Part shown: positions 10,491 through 32,144 of the stretch, piece by piece
How the letters are laid out: the number at the start of each line of letters is the position of its first letter
Position numbering within the stretch: position 1 is the stretch's first letter
DNA from: Steinernema hermaphroditum
Lineage: Eukaryota; Nematoda; Chromadorea; Rhabditida; Steinernematidae
Assembly (NCBI GenBank): GCA_030435675.1
Contig: CM059621.1
Coordinates: 4,278,001 to 4,342,000, forward strand
Direction: 5' to 3'
DNA: 64,000 bases
Notes under the pieces: generated by a model
The model's database searches: none
Told to the model about the DNA's origin: nothing
The model's input: only the letters and a program-made list of their open reading frames with translations
Position numbers and translations under genes: made by a program

Positions 10491-12024
10491 ACAATCAGGT
10501 GGAAACAAGTTTGTTTGTTATGATGGAAGGCTTTTTCTATGGAACACCTAACTATCACACGAAGAGCGGAAGCGTCCACCACGGAAAGATACTCATTTCG
10601 AAAGTGCAAGGTGTCACTGTTGCCAAACGTCTGCTTGCTTCCCACATTACTCACAAAATAATCAGTTGCACTTTTGTTGCACATTTGAATCATTCTGCAT
10701 CACACAATTGACTGATTACGAGTAACATCATTCCAGCACGTAAAGATAGTCTGAAATCAGTGTATTCAAACAACCGAGTTTCTGGGTTTTTCACGTTATG
10801 CCTCTATTTCCGTGAAATGAAAAGGACCTCTTCAAAAGCCCGAATTACAACACCTTCTACCTCATAAGTGGATGTTAAAGGCGATATCGTGGGACAATGA
10901 TTGAAATCATGGGACATTAGAGACAGGTTAAAAGAAAAAAAACAAGGCGCGCATCACAAGCGGATTCAGTAGAATAACGAACGCTCAGACAGCGAGGCAC
11001 GAATGGCAATAAAATCAGCCATAAAAACGAACGCAGGTCATATCAGCACAACGTGTGAGACTGCAAAGAACGTTCAACGCCATCCTTACTTAAGCATATA
11101 ATGCACCCCAAGTTGACGTCAATGAGCTAAGCCAAGCAAGAAGTAGATAATAGGATTTGCGAACACAGGTGTGGTCGGTGCGCTTAACGCGAAACGACGG
11201 CTTTTGAAATGACCCTGCAATGTGGAGCGAAGGACATGAAAAGCTGCTGGAGAGAAGAAAATGAAAATAAAATAATAAAGGCATTGCGAAGGAGACAGAT
11301 CGGCGTTTTTACGCTCCCTAATCTGCTTACCTAACCGCGGCCTTTGGAGCTCGGATTGGAATGACCCAATTTTGTTCAAAGCAAGGGAATAGCGTTCGTA
11401 ACAAGAGCGCGCAAGGAAAAGACACCTGCAGACCACACGTCAACAATAACATGAAAAGGGAAGAGCGAAGCGCGCGATTGTGATCCACGCTATAAATCGT
11501 GATTGCCCTTTTGCGTAAGCGACAGCGATTGCTACTTGACGAAAACCGGTTGGAGGTGAACGCCTCCGCGACGAGTTCCCTTAAAATAGGCTTAACAGTG
11601 CGGAACATCGCTCGTTAAGGAAACGTCAAGCTGTAAAGTTACACTTGCGTGCGGCATGTTGTTTTAGAACCTTTCGACAGATGAACTTATCGTCAGGTGA
11701 TGTTTATGATCGGATCTAAGGAGAAATTTATTAGGCTGCAGATTTAGTGCCTTTTAACTAACAGATGGATTTTTGATTTTGTGTCATTGTGTCATTTGAT
11801 AGTTGGCAAAGGCTACCAAGAACTAAGCAGGGGGGAGGGAAATCCATTAACTGCGGATGTAGAGGAATCCATCCAGATGTAGTGTGAAATTACGGCGTCG
11901 AAATATACGTTATCCATGACGGAAAGCCACCATGATCGCTCACTGACTGATCATGAAACGCCGACTATTACAACACTTTCGCTATCAAAAGATTAAACAT
12001 GGAACGACTTTCACGACTTTCTTT
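10491..12024. other. Intergenic, no gene seen
   Basis: About 1.5 kb of moderately GC-rich sequence without a supported gene. Reading frames of 60-105 codons at 11090-11608 on the minus strand overlap each other in different frames and show no family pattern or splice-consistent partners. Confidence 0.35.
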
Positions 12025-12250
12025 TATGAATCAAAAGCATTACGCCTTGCATGACACATAATAATATACAAGAAGTGCCGTATGCTTTGACAGAAATAGC
12101 TTGAGTAAGCGGTCCTTCTTGGTCAAATGTTGGTCCACCGATTTCCCGTTTTCCAGGACGCCTGGGGCATAGTTTTGCTGCTTGTCAAGAAGGCCCTCAC
12201 AAACCGTAGCAACCCGACCCCATCCGATGCCGCGAAGTGGACTTGAAGTA
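12025..12250 (+). repeat. Dispersed repeat family R, diverged copy
   Basis: Begins ATGAATCAAAAGCATTACGCCTTGC and then diverges. In this copy the left arm of the small hairpin is mutated (AAAGCATTACGCCTT). The phrase CACAAACCGTAGCAA near 12200 recurs at about 12740 in the 3' flank of the myosin gene. Confidence 0.5.
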
Positions 12251-12633
12251 ACGCTGAAACTCCGAAATCTGCGCCGTCAACCGAACTGAAGATGATTCCC
12301 CGCTTCCTTTGCTGCTCACCATCGTCTTCGCCTCTACCGGAATTACCTGTTCGCTTCTCTGATCTTCGCGTCCACTGATTAGATCAACACGTTCGACTCT
12401 GATGTCATCTCCTGCTAAAAAGCAACATTAACACCAGTAACTAGGGCATGATACTGTGCTTTTTTGTGCGTGGACAAGACGAATAATGCCACAGATTCGG
12501 AAAGATAAAACACTGTTGATCTGCTTCAGGATTCAGCACGGTGAACGACGTCCAAGTTGAATGTAACGGCAGTAACTGTTTGGATCGTGGGATGCTAAGC
12601 CGTAAATAGTCAAATTGAATAGTTAAATACATA

Positions 12634-12639
12634 TTTATT
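12634..12639 (-). promoter_or_regulatory. Candidate poly(A) signal of the myosin VII gene
   Basis: AATAAA on the minus strand about 190 bases past the myosin stop codon at 12827. Position and sequence fit a polyadenylation signal; no cleavage site can be proven from DNA. Confidence 0.4.
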
Positions 12640-12826
12640 TCCATAACTGAACAAAGAAGGCGTTTTTATGATAGTATCAAAATATACTGACATAAATTAT
12701 TAAGTATTCGGTCATCCGGTAAGGCATAAAGAAGGATTTTCACAAACCGTAGCAAGTCGGAACGCATCACAAAGAAATCAGATATGATACAAGACAAATA
12801 ATAAGTGAAATGCTGAGGGAAGAGGT

Positions 12827-22728
<9,902 letters not shown>

Positions 22729-24703
22729 AGAATCATTCGTTAGTGTTCTTCATTGTAAACCGGCCTCAGACCAAAAAAGCAATTGTTCATTCAAATATCA
22801 TCTCACATTTAGGACAGTAACATCGATGCGATACGATAAGAATTCCTGAGTTAATGTTAGGGTTGTCGAATGCTTTCTTGGACAATTTTAAATTCGAAAA
22901 ATATCTAGTTTTTTCAACAGATGGAACCGTCGTTGTTGTGCGTAATGATCGCCCTAGCTCTCTAAAAGACCTCAAATACCAAGGAGCTGTATATACTACT
23001 CCGAAACCAGAAGAAGGCTGGTCGCAATGATGTTATATTGGTTCTCCATATGCGTATGAGACTTCCAGCAGCATTAAATCGAAACGGAGCATAGGTGGGA
23101 CATAAAGGTTATCAAATGTATTCTCCTTCATTCTAATTGTCAAGCGCAAATATGATAATATGACATTATGCTAGGCTAAAGATGGCTTGACTTGGCTTGA
23201 GTAAAGCGAGGATAGGTTGGGGTTAGCCCTATCGGACTTCCTGACATTATTCCATAAAAAGCTATACCAAGTCGGCTTCAAATTCTAGTTTTTTTATGAT
23301 CGTGTTTTTTCTCAAAACGCGTGTAAAATCTTTGACTGCTTTAGACTTCCGCGTATTGCGGTCAAAGACGGCTGTCTTCGGCGAAAAGTGCGACGCCCTT
23401 GACTCTCGAAATTAATTACTGCTGTTCAACGCAGCCCAGCAACTTCGTAGCCCAGCAACCATTGCTCAATGCCCTAATATCAAAGGCATTCATAATATGC
23501 TATCTCATTTGCCATCAGCAGTCAAAATAGGCAATATACAAGAAACTGTAACAACCAACCTTGGTGATGAGCACCATGCCTGCCAAAGTGTAACTTTTAG
23601 CTTTGCTGCAGCAACAGGAAATATTAATTCACCACAGCCATACAATCAATCCGGAGTCAGAGTCGTTTCCAATCGATGGAGCCACAGCGGCTGAAAACGG
23701 CAAACATGGACGAAATCAGCATTTCCAATCGACGCGGAAGCACGACATCAAAACGGCGCGTGATTTTATGGATGACCCAGATCGAAGACGGCAAAAAGCG
23801 ACTCCGATCAATGGACGTACACGCGCTCGGCCCTCTCACCATTTCTTTCCGTGCATTCCACAATTGATCACTTACGTGACGGCCCGTTGGCGTCGACGGG
23901 GGAAGTTGATAAGAGTTGTGGAGCGGAAGGGAGTCGCCCGCGTACCCACGGGGATAAGTGCAATTCAAGCTGTCGGCAAATGTCGATTCGAACGTTATCA
24001 ATGCGTCACGTCGGGTCGTAAACGAGTACTGGACTTGATTTTCTTTTCATGTTTATTTTTGGCATGCTGGATAATAAATCGATTGGAAACTGCTTTTTAC
24101 TGCTTTGCTCGGCTTGAAGATTCCATAAAGGAGGAGTTTATATGTGACAGAATATATTGACTTTTATCGCTATTAATTAATGTTGATCAAGAAAAAATGA
24201 CATTGAAGAAAGGACTGAATCTTCATAACCGCCATTAAAAACAACCACACAAATTTTCAGTTTAAGAAAATCTTTAAGGAAAGAAAAACATATTTAGAGA
24301 TTTCCAAATATTACCTTCATATGTGCTCCACTCAAGCATTCTATGTCTACATACATAGTGCTATCCGTTCTGTTTGCCTACACTATGAACACACATCGGA
24401 ATTATCTTATCAACGAGCGGTTTCCCGACCATGAACTGTTTATTATTTAAAGTACGTAATCGCTTAATTCTAAAAACTATTTGATGTGCGTTTACAAAAT
24501 CAGTCCAAGAAGGGTTGACGTAAATGGATGTTGATAAAACTAAGTTATAAATTCCCTATTGACATGATGTTTACGCCGAGAAAATCAACTGACTAAACGA
24601 TTTTAAGGTGCCAGAATCTTTTGTGAGATGGCGGTTTTCAGACGCCCATAATTAACAGCAGTTTACTAAGGCATAGTGCATAAATATAGCAAGATCGGCT
24701 CTG
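22729..24703. other. Gene-free tract upstream of the myosin gene
   Basis: Holds the presumed promoter of the minus-strand myosin gene, one copy of a dispersed repeat at 23175-23245 and a GC-richer block at 23640-24010. The block has several TTCCAATCGA-like motifs (23669, 23728). A 185-codon plus-strand frame at 23603-24160 crosses this block, but it has no recognisable domain and codon use looks random. Confidence 0.35.
23175..23245 (+). repeat. Dispersed repeat S, copy 1
   Basis: About 70 bases (TAAAGATGGCTTGACTTGG ... GTTAGCCCTATCGGACTTCCTGA) nearly identical to 25220-25289. The two copies flank the hairpin element at 24705-25141 as direct repeats. Confidence 0.7.
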
Positions 24704-24704
24704 T

Positions 24705-25141
24705 TAGGGAGAAGTGACCAAAACTATACCGATCTTGACAGAATGGTATCGATCTTGACAGAATGGTATTTATTTTGACAAAATGGTATTTATTTTGACA
24801 AAATGGTAATTATTTAGACAAAACTGAATTTAGATTGACACAACCACATTTCACTGACAAAACGTTCTTTAATCTTTAACTACTACAAAGGCTGATTTAT
24901 GATTTTGTCAGTGAAATGTGGTTGTGTCAATCTAATTTCAGTTTTGTCAATCTAAATTCAGTTTTGTCAAAATAAATACCATTCTGTCAAGATCGGTATA
25001 GTTTTGTCAAGATCGATACAGTTTTGTCAAGATCGGTATAGTTTTGTCAAGATCGATACAGTTTTGTCAAGATCGGTATAGTTTTGTCAAGATCGGTGTA
25101 GTTTTGTCAAGATCGGTATAGTTTTGGTCAGTTCTCCCTAA
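24705..25141. mobile_element. Hairpin element built from 20-bp tandem repeats
   Basis: Terminal inverted repeats TTAGGGAGAA.TGACCAAAAC / GTTTTGGTCA.TTCTCCCTAA. Right arm 24941-25130 is an array of 20-bp units GTTTTGTCAAGATCGGTATA with variants such as GATCGATACA and AAATAAATACC. Left arm 24721-24860 is the inverted array, with fewer units and more divergence. The two meet around a spacer at 24861-24900. The whole element would fold into one long hairpin; no protein is encoded. Confidence 0.8.
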
Positions 25142-25219
25142 TAGAGCCGCAAGATCGACTTCAGTAGTTCATATTTTGCTCGTCGTCTTGCCGTCCTGAT
25201 CTTGCTCGCGATAGATAGG

Positions 25220-25289
25220 ATAAAGATGGCTTGACTTGGATTGGGTAAAGAGAGGATAGGTTGAGGTTAGCCCTATCGGACTTCCTGAT
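25220..25289 (+). repeat. Dispersed repeat S, copy 2
   Basis: Direct copy of 23175-23245 with a few substitutions (CTTGGATTGGGTAAAGAGAGG for CTTGGCTTGAGTAAAGCGAGG). Confidence 0.7.
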
Positions 25290-25525
25290 ATGCGCCTAAT
25301 TGCGCTATTAGGATCTGTTTACGAAGATCACTACGGTCCTTAGCCTACGTCTCAGCAAGAGCAGCACGAAGGCGATGACGCGCAAAATATGGACTTATAA
25401 CGTCTTTTAGTGTTGTTGTACAGTGTCCAGTAAACTCTTCTCGAATCACCTCACAGAAGGTTTTGTAAACATACAATCATTTTGTGATCTGAAAGTGTCA
25501 AAACAACCGTGTTTGTTTGTTTGAG

Positions 25526-26098
25526 AAGAAAATTGGAAAATTGAGAAAAGCCTACTTTTCAAGGAGAGTTTCTGAGTCTAATGACACGATCAGAGATCGG
25601 AACGAGTCTGGGCTCGAGTTCGCGGACTCGAGTCCGGACTCGGACTGTTCCAATATGATCGTGTCACACGATCATATTGGAACAACTCACAAAAGCCATT
25701 TTGTCGAGGTAGATGCAGACAGTAGCTCAAGCGGCAAAATAAAATATGGCACGTCGTACAAAAAAAACAAGGTTAGTAAATAAACAAGATGTTCAGTGCT
25801 CTCAAAAAAGGAATGTAAAATAAAACGAGAGCAGCAATCGCATGGGAAGTAGGGCATGGTACCAAACGTTCGCCTCTCTGGAAACATTGAAATCCATTCT
25901 AGTGACACACCAAGATATTTCCATAAAAGTGAACGAGGAGAAAGACTATCACACAATCAACAAGAACTAAAAGGTTCGCCTGCAAATAGCAAACGCAGAG
26001 ACTCCATTAAGACCAACATCGTTCAAAAACAAACCGGACTCTTCCGACCTTCGAAACAAAGTCACCTCAGCGTACAAACGATGTCTAAAACAGATTAA
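25526..26098 (+). CDS. Candidate Ser-rich disordered protein (two exons), unrecognised
   Basis: Two plus-strand frames, 25526-25771 and 25853-26098, join in phase across an 81-bp GT-AG intron and end at a stop, giving 163 residues. Composition is polar, with runs such as SSPDSDCS and DADSSSSGK and basic patches (KRRDSIK), as in disordered proteins. The first exon follows a TTTGAG acceptor-like site, so at least one upstream exon would be needed; I could not find it. A perfect palindrome (25647-25683) lies inside the first exon. The frames could also be chance; there is no homology evidence. Confidence 0.3.
25647..25683. repeat. Perfect 37-nt palindrome
   Basis: Eighteen-base arms starting GTTCCAATATG and ending CATATTGGAAC around a single C. 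Flanked on the left by GACTCGAGTCCGGACTCGGAC, itself rich in short palindromes. Could form a strong hairpin in DNA or RNA. Confidence 0.9.
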
Positions 26099-28090
26099 CG
26101 GCGCACGGTGAACGCGCGATGACAGATTGTTGAGCCCTAATTCCCATGCGATTAACCGCGCGCCCAGGCACAACAATACATAATTGAAACATCAACAATG
26201 TGTTGCGGAGGCGATCGCCTCGGGCGGATCTGTCACCGTCAAACGGATATTCTCCGTGCGCGCGCGCGAAAGTGGAGCTTCGGCGCTCTCGACGACTGTA
26301 ACGTCGCCGCGCGGCCGGAATCTGGGGCAGCGAGCGAAAGTCTATTCACCTTTGGCACAAGGTCATCTTCGGCGGCCGTCTTCAGCGTTAATTAATGAAC
26401 CGCCGCTTGCGCCGCTGTCACCTAGCGGCCGATCGGATCAATTGCCTAGGACAGGACGGCCGACGGAAAAGGAGGGGGAAGAGATTAGTTATGCAATCGA
26501 TATGATTTATTCATTTGTCATCAACACCCGCGCGCTTTCCAAGGAGGTGAGACACAAATCGATGCATTAATTTGCTTAGGAATGTACGATGCTGTGGGAA
26601 AGAGAAGCAAAAAACAGCATTTGAGGCTGCAAGACAAGGATTGTGTTAAACGAATGTGTTGTACCTTGGCGAGTGGATGTTTATAGGCCGATCTGCAAGC
26701 TTTCTTGTTTTATGAGAATTGCGTTCCAGGCTGCAATTTGCAACATCCGACACAATGGTGGGCGCTACGAAGTTTAGGTCCGGATGGAACCATATGTTTT
26801 GCATTCAATCAATTCTTTGAATAGGGCCATAAAAGAAATCACGAGAGTGTAGCCGGTAGAGTCTTTTTTTAGCTAATTTCCGCACATACTAATTAGAACA
26901 TAAGACATTTGGCTACCTTAAGAGAGCGAACGAGAGCGAGTTTTCGCGCCACGGACTACTTGACCGCAGATTCCAGGGGGTCAAGTTCAGGGGGCCAGCT
27001 CATGCCTTAGGGAACGACCAAAATCCCAGAGCATTCTAGAGGGGACGGATTAAATTCCAAAGGAGACGGTTCAAATCTCAAGGGGGACGACTGAGATCTC
27101 CGGGAGGACGGCTGAGATGAAGGAGGACGGTTGAAACGGCTTTATGACGAATATTTTATGGGCGGATGGTGTTAATGCCCTCTGATTTTTGGATATTTAT
27201 TCGAAATGGACATTTTAACATTGACATTTTAAGCTCGGACGCTTGGCTCTACTTGATCCTACACCTGCCTACCTGCTGCGCTGTCAGGAACAACCGGTCA
27301 GCCGGTTTGATGCGACTATGCGACGAAGAAGTCCAAAATTGGATCGCCGGAAACAAGTAAAACCCCCAATTACCCAGATCTCGCACTTCAGAAGAACATA
27401 ACAGCGGTTCGATCGGCTGAAAGATTGAGCGCGAAGAGAACGCGCGCACCTTGCCAGATGACATAATCCACATCTCGTTTAATCCACTCACGACTGTCGT
27501 TCTCGTCGCCGCCGTCGTCGAGGTGAACCCGAAGACACGGCCCGCGCGCGCGATCGATCCCGCCGACTGTATTCGCGGGTGGCTAAGAGGAAGACGGAAG
27601 GGGCTAGGTAGCCGCACGCCGACCCCTGATCTTCTACGTAAACAAATAAATGCATCGCGACCTTATTGAGAACATTATTGATACACACTTTAAAGGCTAT
27701 CCTAACACACGTTTTGTGACAATATTGGTCTTCTTCGTGTGGATAAGGTGAAGCTGGAAAGAACTTCTGAAATGGTTACGGTGCGTGTTCATTAATATGG
27801 ATTTTCAAAAGAGCAAATACAGAAAAATCCCTGAAATTTGTAAAGATATACATAAGGAACAAGGATGTCGGCGAAAGAGGTTTGAATAGGAAGCGACGCG
27901 GTTCCACCGCCGGTGGGCGACGTTTAAGTCGATAATTATACAAAAGCGCACCTGTTCTTTGCCTCGCCCCGTTTCCATTAATACGCGTCAATCGGACATT
28001 CGCCCGACTGACCGCAAGGGGACCACACTGACCGCCGGTTTTTGGCAGCACGAGTTTATGAGTTTGTACCAGTGAGTCAGCGGCGGGAGA
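26099..28090. other. GC-rich islands in a gene-free tract
   Basis: Blocks at about 26100-26560, 27240-27650 and 27880-28090 are rich in CG dinucleotides and in TTAATTAA-, GATCG- and GCGCGCG-like motifs. They stand out from AT-rich surroundings and contain no frame that I can tie to a protein family. They may be regulatory DNA or the remains of exons of an unseen gene. Confidence 0.35.
26985..27140 (+). repeat. Degenerate tandem repeat, about 25-30 bp unit
   Basis: Five or so imperfect units of the form GGGGACGGnTnAAATCCCAAA (AGGGGACGGATTAAATTCC, GGAGACGGTTCAAATCTC, GGGGACGACTGAGATCTC, GGAGGACGGCTGAGATG, GGAGGACGGTTGAAACGG). No coding role seen. Confidence 0.6.
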
Positions 28091-29259
28091 CGGTCGAAAT
28101 GTTCAGAACAAGATGGCCAATTGTGATTTCGATAGCTAATATCCTAGGATATATGTCGCCAATGGCATTGGACATCTGTAAAACACAAGATTCGTGATAT
28201 ATCTCGCACCTGTGCTTTCCACAGACATTCGTCACTTGCGAAGCAACTTGATGGTGCAAGTTCTCAGCGTCCGAAATTCTACTGTTGCTACAATGTACGC
28301 ACAAGATGCAGGCTTCGCATGTACATAACTTGTACAAACAGTTCAATGGGACCTGCCATGTATTTCATCAATAAATCCATATTACGGAAATGGTTCGATT
28401 TCGATGTATTCACCTAACATGCATGCCAAACCTTTGTTCTGTTTTTGCAGATCCGACTGCCAGATATCATGTTTCAGCGTACGTATTCACACGATGCTAG
28501 CGAAATCTCAGTTGCATGTCTACGTGAGTTTCTTGAAGAGCGAGTTTGTTTTCAGCTACACGATCTTAACCGCTTTTCAGTTGCGGCACATGGTTAAATC
28601 ACACGAAAATCATGCTCGCTTTATGTATTACTTCGCGCGATCACTTGCAATCCATATCTTGTGTTCTACGCATAAACTGAGATTCACTTCAAACATGACG
28701 TATTTTGTTATGTTTCAGGAAAACAGCTATACATAGATCTTTGTCCCAAAAAAGTACAGCGTGGCAACAGTGTTCACTGTGATCAAGAATGATCATAAAG
28801 ATTCTCATCTCGTATTCCTCTCGATGCATTTGCTTTGCTCTGCTTATGTTTTCTGGTCACCTCTCTTCTGTGATGGTATGGCTCAATAATACACCTTTTA
28901 GAGAATCCCGAGTTACACAAAGAATCAGAAAGTCATAATGTTATATGCTCTGAAGGCAAAGATACAAGGAGAAAACAGTTAAATTACACTGAAAAATGGA
29001 CTTGCACATCGATAAATCTATTACGGACAATGTCATATTTGTTAATCACTAACATATCATTGCAAAAGCCCCAACTCCTGAATGTTTACGCATGTTATCG
29101 CCTTCTATTGATCATCGATGCTGGCTACGCCACAGATCACTGTTTCTAGCGGATTACCAAAAATCACATTTACATACGATCGAAGGTCGGCCCACTCGAC
29201 GAAAGCCCCCTCCATAAAAAGCAACAGCATCATGACCACATTCACTACAACGCCCAGAA
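28091..29259. other. Intergenic, no supported gene
   Basis: Several 60-110-codon frames exist on both strands, but none has a consistent splice partner or family pattern. A short plus-strand hydrophobic stretch near 28100-28160 is not enough to call a gene. Confidence 0.3.
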
Positions 29260-29405
29260 ATGAGTCAAAACGTGCGATCGTCCTTCCGTAAGTTGAAGCG
29301 GACACTGAGCAACGCATCCCAGAAAGCAAAGCGCCGCTGTTCCTTCGCGAAAAACGAGAAGAAGTCGAAAGACAAGCGGCGAAATTCCTTCTCTTCCATC
29401 TTCAC
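29260..29405 (+). CDS. Candidate first exon of a basic protein
   Basis: An ATG opens 48 codons that end exactly at a GTGAGT donor. The peptide is strongly basic and Ser-rich (RSSFRKLKRTLSN, KAKRRCSF, KNEKKSKDKRRNSFSS), a composition unlike the neighbouring AT-rich DNA. I did not find the following exon. A different frame across 29118-29287 also opens with ATG and ends at GTAAGT, so the true frame is unsettled. Confidence 0.3.
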
Positions 29406-30387
29406 GTGAGTCTATCCCCTTTCCTATCGACTATGACCTGTCGTGTTTCTAGATGCTCGCCTGGTTTAAAGTTGCTTCTTACGAGACTTATATAAATATT
29501 ATGTGTACATATAAACTATTCTTATGCGATACCACGGTGCAGTTTTATGAATGTCGGGAAAAGTACACACGTGTTCACCATATATCGCCAGGTGTCAGTC
29601 ACTATAAGGTCGGTTTCAGTTCGGTGATAGATGTATAACACATCAAATAGGCGACATCTTAACCGTGTAGAAACACATTTTAATAGCACGACAACCCACC
29701 GCATATTTAAATAAGGTCTGAATTCCTGATTTAGGATTGATCTGGATTTATTCCTAACTTTCGTGATCCTGTATCTCTTGAAGCGCGCTGTACGATAGTA
29801 CGATAGAATTGGCTCTCTACGGTGAAGCAGCGTTTCAAAAACGTGCGTCTATCTTTCTACATTGCACTGTATAAGTTGTTCTCACTTAATTGACGTGAAA
29901 TGACGTTTGCTTTATTAGTTCACCTGCTAGTTCACATGATCCTTTTACATGGCCATATAAAACAATCGAATGACGCACACAAAACTTGGACAGTGCTCTT
30001 AACTAGGAGAGAATCAAAGTATTGGTACGCTAGAAAAGCACATACATAGGCAATCGTTTAATGTAATCCAACAGTCCAGAGATTCAGAAAACAGTGTTTT
30101 GGAAAAAAAGAAGCATGTTTTCAAAATAAATTATCGGCTAACTTCCAGTATTATGAAGAGACTATAGGCTTATGACACAAGAAACATCATGTACTAATCG
30201 AAGTGTGCTTCCACTACTTCCAATTTTCACATTCATAAGTTGCGATGCTCCATTCACGATATACGATATATTTTTAAGAATAAGCGTCGAGCAACTGCTG
30301 TAATTAATAAACAATTATTAATAGTTCTTAGCCGGCAACAGCCTTGCTCTAACATTAACACCATATTTAAGAAACGGACCACAACAG
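29406..30387. other. Intergenic, no gene seen
   Basis: AT-rich sequence between the candidate exon and the 3' end of the class X receptor gene. No feature supported. Confidence 0.35.
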
Positions 30388-31630
30388 CTAAGACTGCGAC
30401 GTGATCTGACCGGAGAATGCCGCGCTTCCCGTTTGACCCACTCGATGCTGGTTGCGCATTGTTAATCCAAGACGAGCGCGCACTTCTGGATTGAATAAAA
30501 TCAGTGCGAGCCTAAACATAGATGAGCGTCAGCCAAAGAAGTCACATCTTACCCGTTATTCAAACAGGTGATGCTGAAAAAGAGGAATCCCACAGCTTTG
30601 ATGTAGACGTTCTCAAAGCTCACTCGATTGTTTATGATTACGATGAATACTAAAGCTACGATCATTGTCATGTTCTGCATCGATGTCTAAACAAAAATAG
30701 TTGAAGTCAAAATCGAGCGGCTGTCCGAACCTGTGCGAAGAATCGGACATCACGGGCGAAGTTGTCATTCGATGATCCCAGTTTTAGAACCTGAACATTG
30801 GTGTATATGACATGTCGCCAGCCCCGCTTACAGTACTGAGGTAGATGATCCTGCCCAGGGTGAAGAAATCTAGGCAAACAGTTCCCAAGCATATCACAAA
30901 ACAGACGCGATTAACTACGGTGCCGACATAGGAGAAATCTCTTTCCATTTCAGGATCACATTTCACGAAGACAAAATCGTAATGTTTCGGGCTATAGCCA
31001 ATCATTTGACAAGGGATAGCTGTAACGCCGGCTGTGTCTAAGCTGCTTAGACATCCTTACCAAAATAAGGGGTCATCACCACCGCCACCTGGACCCATAC
31101 GATGATGATGATGTACAAGCATGTGCGCCATTTAAAGATGAAGCTGTACTTTAGCGGGAACCAGACTGCCACAAAGCGATTAGCGGAAACGAACTGATGC
31201 ATAGCGCAGGCTGCGCATCCTCCATAGTAGCCGACGATAAAAACAGCGAAGCCAAACTCGATTGGTATCTCGGAGGATTGCCTAAAACGTCGCCCCCAAT
31301 TGACACACAAAGCGATGGTTAACCAACATTATCGTTATTGGTCCACAATAGAAGAAATTGACCGAATTGAATACCATCTCTCCAACAGTCCGGCTTGCCC
31401 AGAACCAGCCGAAGGCGTTGTGAAAAATATCAAACTTCTTTATTATGACAAGGTTCGTTGCTCCTATTGCAATTGCGAACGCTCCTACCTATAAAACACT
31501 TTTTAGTTTGGGTAGTAAATAGGGCGTTTGGAAGACGTACCATCATAGTGAGGATCCCAACTATCACGTCAGTTGCAGTTGGATGACCTCTTCCTCGGAG
31601 CTCATCTCCATATGCCGCCGTTCCATTCAT
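30388..31630 (-). CDS. Serpentine receptor class X (7TM chemoreceptor), possible frameshift
   Basis: Minus-strand exons 31541-31630, 31324-31488, 31061-31281 (or -31268), 30832-31019, 30731-30790, 30553-30686 and 30388-30511 give about 326 residues. Srx landmarks: FHNAFGWFWASRTV after TM1, the TM3 end SANRFVAVWFPLKYSFIF (class X NRF...FPLKY), a Cys-containing extracellular loop (ALPCQMIG-like), and a terminal NGLALILFNPEVRARLG, which matches the family's DGL..LLFN.EVR ending. At the intron between 31323 and 31282 the TTTTAG acceptor leaves the phase off by one. A weaker CCGAG acceptor (exon from 31268) keeps the frame but loses five residues. The gene may therefore be intact with an unusual acceptor, or a young pseudogene. 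Start codon is the first ATG of the first recognisable exon and is uncertain. Confidence 0.75.
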
Positions 31631-32144
31631 GTCGTCTCGAACGAGCTGAACAATTGCCACAACGTGGCTTTCACCAGGTTTAACTGTGAAAAACAAGCGA
31701 AATGTTATTACGACATAAAGAAGAAACTTTGAGCGCATACCAGGGGGAATTGAATGCGTAGTTAAGTTACAGGCGAAAGTGGCATTGCCTTGTTATGATC
31801 TTTGATCATAATTAATTTCATTCTGACAATTCTCGGTTTACACCTGCTTTCCGTGAAGCACATCAAATTCAATTCGTTTGCCTTACGCATGTTTGGCTGG
31901 GTGAAGTTAGCTGCGCTGTTTTTTTGTATGGATCTACCGCAATGACTAGCAGCAGGAGGTCGAAGGGAGCATCGGTTTCATACTTGCACAGGGCCTAAAG
32001 TTAGACATAGTTCCCTTTCAGTTTAGGCTTATACCTAGTCATTTGAGATTGCGCACTATAGTCCCCACGCTAAAAACGGCGCGACAATATCACCCAACCG
32101 TTTGTTTTGGCACAAAGACTTCCTTGTTACGACTTCAAGGCTTT
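31631..32144. other. Intergenic, upstream of the class X receptor
   Basis: Presumed promoter region of the minus-strand receptor. No other feature supported. Confidence 0.3.

Noticed and set aside
23603..24160. 185-codon plus-strand frame
   Set aside because: Random-looking composition, repeated TTCCAATCGA motifs, no splice partner or domain.
24705..25141. CRISPR-like array
   Set aside because: Repeats are contiguous 20-bp units without unique spacers, in a eukaryotic genome, and form an inverted pair.
28091..28250. Short plus-strand hydrophobic exon (PIVISIANILGYMSP)
   Set aside because: Second exon runs into a stop soon after the splice and no transporter or receptor signature follows.
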